In this document: positions 61,040 through 64,000 of the stretch, piece after piece | Position numbering within the stretch: the stretch's first letter is position 1 | Layout: the number at the start of each line of letters is the position of its first letter | Assembly: GCA_964019135.1 (NCBI GenBank) | Contig: CAXHSH010000416.1 | Coordinates: 186,001 to 250,000 of the forward strand | DNA: 64,000 bases | Origin: Arenicola marina | Taxonomy: Eukaryota > Annelida > Polychaeta > Arenicolidae | Direction of reading: 5' to 3' | Position numbers and translations under genes: made by a program | The notes under the pieces: model-generated | Told to the model about the DNA's origin: nothing | The model's database searches: none | Seen by the model: the letters and a program-made list of their open reading frames with translations, nothing else

Positions 61040-61696
61040 TAGGCGCAGACTTGTATTGAACAGTGCATAGCAGCCTTGCTCTCTCCCACAACATCTTGCC
61101 AGCTAAACCGTGTTAACGCCCCTGTGGAGAGGGGTCCAGCCAGTGAAGGAAGGCGGTCTCTGCACCGCGCCGTCGATTTGATTTCCTTGGTTATGACTTC
61201 CCTGGTCACTTGTGCGAAGACCCTCCCAGCCGCTGCGCTCCGGCGGACCAAAGTGCGAAAGAGGGGCACATATTTCGACTTACGCACAAAAGAGACGGCC
61301 TGCTCTTGATGTGCCTTCTGTCCGGCCTCTGGTTGGCGGATGATCTGGGCGACACGTGGGGGTGACAAACGTTGGAGTACCCGCGAAGAACCTGGAGTAA
61401 CGTTACTGCGCACGTTGAGCCGCTTAGGGGTCCGGGAAATCAGGGGAGTAGCGACCCGGGGGGGGGGGGGGACAAACGTTGGGGTAGGCACGCTTCCTGA
61501 TGGGGGACAGGGTGGTGGGTCCGCCACCTTTCAGTGCGGTCATGCACGCTCTACAGACGAAGTCGTCGTCGGCGAAGTCCTCGACACAAGTCGACGACAC
61601 GATATCTCTAGCTCGGTAGCGAAAGTAACCCTTGGTCCTCTTCTCAAAATCTCCAATGCAGCGAGCACAGGCCCTCTCTACTTTTCGGCGCCCCAT
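61040..61696 (-). CDS. DUF6589 gene, exon 1: N-terminal Cys cluster and Pro-rich linker
   Basis: The ATG at 61,696 opens a Cys-x2-Cys (ACARC) followed some 33 residues later by Cys-x2-Cys (FVCRACMTALK), which looks like a small zinc-binding module. A Pro-rich segment (NVCPPPPP) then meets a run of 14 G in the plus strand. The coherent sequence afterwards (VATPLISRTPKRLNVRSNVT, then FVRKSKYVPLFRTLVRRSAA) is in another frame. A homopolymer length error in the assembly and a true indel are equally possible. The exon ends beyond FSWQDVVGESKAAM, where I see no donor of the phase that exon 2 needs. Confidence 0.65.
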
Positions 61697-61949
61697 AAAA
61701 AGACGTTAAGAATTGAGTCGTTATTGAAATATATCGCTGTAGGAACACGTGTTGGTGAGCCGGCGCAAAGGTGGCTCGGGCAAAGCGTTAACAATGAAAT
61801 AAAAACGTAAATCATAAAATGCCAAAACCCGATTAGCCTGGATGGAAATCGTTGTTGCATATTAAATAATGTGTATTGATATTTGTTAAAGTCGATACAA
61901 TTTATCATTGATAAAAGACGCTTGTCCGACAGTAGTTTTGAAATATTGC

Positions 61950-61980
61950 TTTCCGGAAACACGTGGTCGCCATTGGCCGG
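61950..61980 (-). promoter_or_regulatory. Candidate promoter of the DUF6589 gene: CCAAT box, E-box, ETS-like site
   Basis: Read on the minus strand, a CCAAT box (GCCAATGG, 61,972-61,976 core), a CACGTG E-box (61,960-61,965) and a TTTCCGGAAA ETS-like site lie together about 255-280 bp upstream of the ATG at 61,696. The cluster is suggestive only. Confidence 0.35.
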
Positions 61981-61981
61981 C

Positions 61982-63687
61982 TAAGGCAATTTGAAAAATG
62001 AAAGAGAGAAAATTAAGAAGATAAAGACTGTTCTGCAGTTCACAAATTTATTTGTCATCAAAAAAACCAAATTCATATATTTATTGCTATGCACAAGTTA
62101 TAGTTGGATGTAAAAGATGATCTTGATGAAATCCCGTGCAGCGCACTCAGTGCTCCATGGATCATGCGATTGCGTCACATTTATTTGCCGCACAGCACAT
62201 CGGGGTAGGTAAGTCTCTTTTCGGTGTTTGGTTGGGTAACATGCGCCAAAAACGACAACAAGAAGCCTCGGCCGTTTGATGCTCCGCGAAAAGGTAGATA
62301 TAAAAGTTGAACCTAATTTGCTTTTTATGGGTCAATGAGGTACATAAAGGATGAAAGAATACAAATATACCTAATTTAGCCGCTATGCGCCTCTAGATAA
62401 TTTACAATTTCTAAATGCGCCTATTTTTTTTTAATGTCCCCGTGCGAAATGCAGGAATCAAGACCCAACGGCGGAACAGAGTAGGAATGCTGAACGCCGC
62501 TAGGGGGCGCGCGGAAGCAATTAAAAGATTTCGCCCAGAAAAGCTTACCCGGAGATCGGTTATTGAATTACGGGCTATCGCGCACTTGTTACGTAACGTA
62601 TCGGAGTACTAAAAATATCACTGAAAAGCCGAAAAAAAGGAGCATATGTTTTGTTCCATTGTCTAAATCTATTGAGAATGATCTTCGAAGCACACGCGAG
62701 TAAAAACTTTTGTCTCAGTTGTTTCCAACAAAGCGCTTGAAAACGCTGATGACAGTCTCGTTCGTATTCGACCACCTAAACACGTAGACTATAACATTCA
62801 CACCAAATTGCCGACGTATTCCCTCGTATTCATGGTTTAAATCCGCAATTTGAGTGGCGAAGCGCAAAGTTACAGTTCCTCAATTATCGACCACAATGCG
62901 CAATTCGTCAATATCCGTCCGTTATCGGAGACTGCCTCGGAGAAATCCGGTCATTGCATGCCGCAGCAATACGGAATATGCCGAGAATATCCGAAAAATA
63001 CAGGACAAAAGTTCATTTGGCGCCCTGCTGAGGTTCTTAATTCTTGTCGTGCAATGCACTGAATGTTGAACATATAAATTGGCACTCTACCTCTGTTCGA
63101 AGAATGTTTTGTCTGTATGCATACAGACTTTACAGTTAATGTATCAACATGACATAGACTCATAGTTACAGCTAGGCACATATCTATATTTACATAATTT
63201 CAGAGGCTGGCTTTAATGTTGCAAATTTCGGTACTGCTATTTGGACCAGACGTAATGCAATCTACAAATCTTTCAAAAAATATGCAATATATATAAATAA
63301 ATCTGTAGTTTCTTTATGGTATATTTCTGCCCAGTAACCTTACATCAACCTAAAAGAAGCTTTTATAAAAATGAATTAGGCTTATAGAGGCTTTTTAGCA
63401 GACCTTGTCCTTTCAGTTTGGGTTATATCTACGTATCACGGCCCACGTATCACTATGTCTAGACTGCTACCAAAAGCACTATTTGCCTTGGTATTGACTT
63501 TTCTATTACTCTAATTATTTCAGCAATAGGCTGAAATCCCTCATTCTTTCTATCCAATAGTAGTGATTTCAATATGCATGTACATGTTTTGGTTTCAGAT
63601 TGCTCTTTATTCTAGATTTGCGGCTTTCATCACCTATTTAAAGGTCTGTTAGTATACTCTTCCCCATTTATTTGAGAATTTATTTCT
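61982..63687. other. Intergenic DNA with a second copy of a dispersed repeat
   Basis: I see no supported gene. 62,388-62,485 (CTAGATAATTTACAATTTC, AAATGCGCCTATTTT, GACCCAACGGCGGAACAGAG) is the relative of the repeat at 54,447-54,590. Small open frames at 62,850-63,070 show no domain. Confidence 0.45.
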
Positions 63688-63963
63688 ATGTCAACAATAC
63701 CCATGCCTCCTGAAATACGGTCTATGTGTGCCAAAGCAACAAAAGTCATTCTTCAACCTAATATTTATGCCAGAAATGAAGCGTCCAGGCATTCCTTAGC
63801 CAGGAATACACTGGCAATAACTTTGTCCAGACGTCTAATGGGGAGTAACCGTGCAGAAATAAGGAAGCTGATCAAGGCCTTAATCACTGTGCTAGGTGAC
63901 ACTTCTCTGGAGGGTTACGCGTGTGTCTTCCTTAGTGATGATAATGCAGACAGCTGCGATTGA
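63688..63963 (+). CDS. Unrecognised open frame or exon, 91 codons
   Basis: The frame runs from ATG at 63,688 to TGA at 63,961. It has an amphipathic, Arg/Ile/Leu-rich middle (SLARNTLAITLSRRLMG, IRKLIKALITVLGDT) and an acidic end (VFLSDDNADSCD). Codon use looks more protein-like than the flanking AT-rich DNA, but I recognise no family and see no second exon before the window ends. It could be a terminal exon of a plus-strand gene or chance. Confidence 0.3.
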   Translation: MSTIPMPPEIRSMCAKATKVILQPNIYARNEASRHSLARNTLAITLSRRLMGSNRAEIRKLIKALITVLGDTSLEGYACVFLSDDNADSCD

Positions 63964-64000
63964 GACTCTTCAGGTTGAGCAATTCTTAGCCAAAGTATAC

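Larger units (their letters stand above)
57390..61696 (-). pseudogene. DUF6589-family protein with two PHD fingers, spliced gene, damaged copy
   Basis: Exons: 61,696 to about 61,040; 60,804-60,534; 60,024-59,359; 59,125-58,984; 58,833-58,600; 58,304-58,032; 57,613-57,390. From exon 2 on, the phases fit. The protein starts MGRRKVERACARC. The body contains ELSAKQYSRLGLAVSTLMFG, then NLGFIDANPSSGPG, then NGDGMSVERMRGAKRARS with DTPEERLDGLIPV, and GTLCHIKEFFNHRNVKND. These match the DUF6589 family found in many copies in marine invertebrates and fungi. Damage: exon 1 changes frame at a 14-G run (61,458-61,471), its junction to exon 2 is unresolved, an in-frame TGA lies at 59,923-59,925, and the C-terminal DUF6589 exons are not found downstream. 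Function is unknown for the family; a role in transposition is suspected by me because of its copy number. Confidence 0.75.

Overview
This window is metazoan genomic DNA. The evidence is multi-exon genes with GT-AG introns on the minus strand, a Helitron of the OTU/endonuclease type, an L2/CR1-like LINE tail, terminal-inverted-repeat MITEs, a gag fossil and very large satellite arrays. The DUF6589-PHD and Ulp1-PHD gene families and the Helentron-type Helitron suggest a marine invertebrate such as a lancelet, cnidarian or mollusc. I cannot fix the species from sequence alone.

Layout. 1-17,863 is a satellite with higher-order repeat (HOR) structure: five related ~205-233 bp monomer types (A-E) arranged mainly as 903-bp four-mers and 1,118-bp five-mers. 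It abuts, in the middle of a monomer, a decayed autonomous Helitron (17,864-23,284, plus strand) that has lost its N-terminal part and carries OTU protease, HUH/two-tyrosine Rep, Pif1-like helicase and exonuclease-endonuclease-phosphatase domains. A 35-bp minisatellite follows (23,615-25,560, with decayed copies to about 26,300). 26,300-31,300 holds no convincing gene but does hold a 759-bp tandem duplication.

Three minus-strand spliced genes follow. (1) 31,320-34,932 is a small protein with OB-fold-like character. (2) 37,913-49,203 has fifteen phase-consistent exons encoding a WWP-motif N-terminal region, an acidic 22-residue repeat exon, a complete-looking Ulp1/SENP-like (C48) protease triad and a C-terminal PHD finger. 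(3) 57,390-61,696 is a DUF6589-family protein with an N-terminal Cys cluster and two PHD fingers inserted in the DUF6589 body. This copy is damaged and its C-terminal exons are not seen. The big intron of gene 2 (40,228-45,525) is filled by a composite foldback element with CCCAGTGGGC termini, TACCATGGTA palindromes and long hairpins. A 31-bp satellite (51,275-54,020), a tRNA-derived SINE head and a broken Ty3/Gypsy-like gag fossil lie between genes 2 and 3.

How the parts may work together is inference. A SUMO-type protease with a PHD reader, a DUF6589 protein with PHD readers and an OB-fold protein all lie on one strand with no ordinary housekeeping gene between them. They are either a lineage-specific chromatin-related gene cluster or the dispersed genes of a large, poorly described DNA transposon. 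The left 17.9 kb has the organisation expected of centromeric or pericentromeric DNA.
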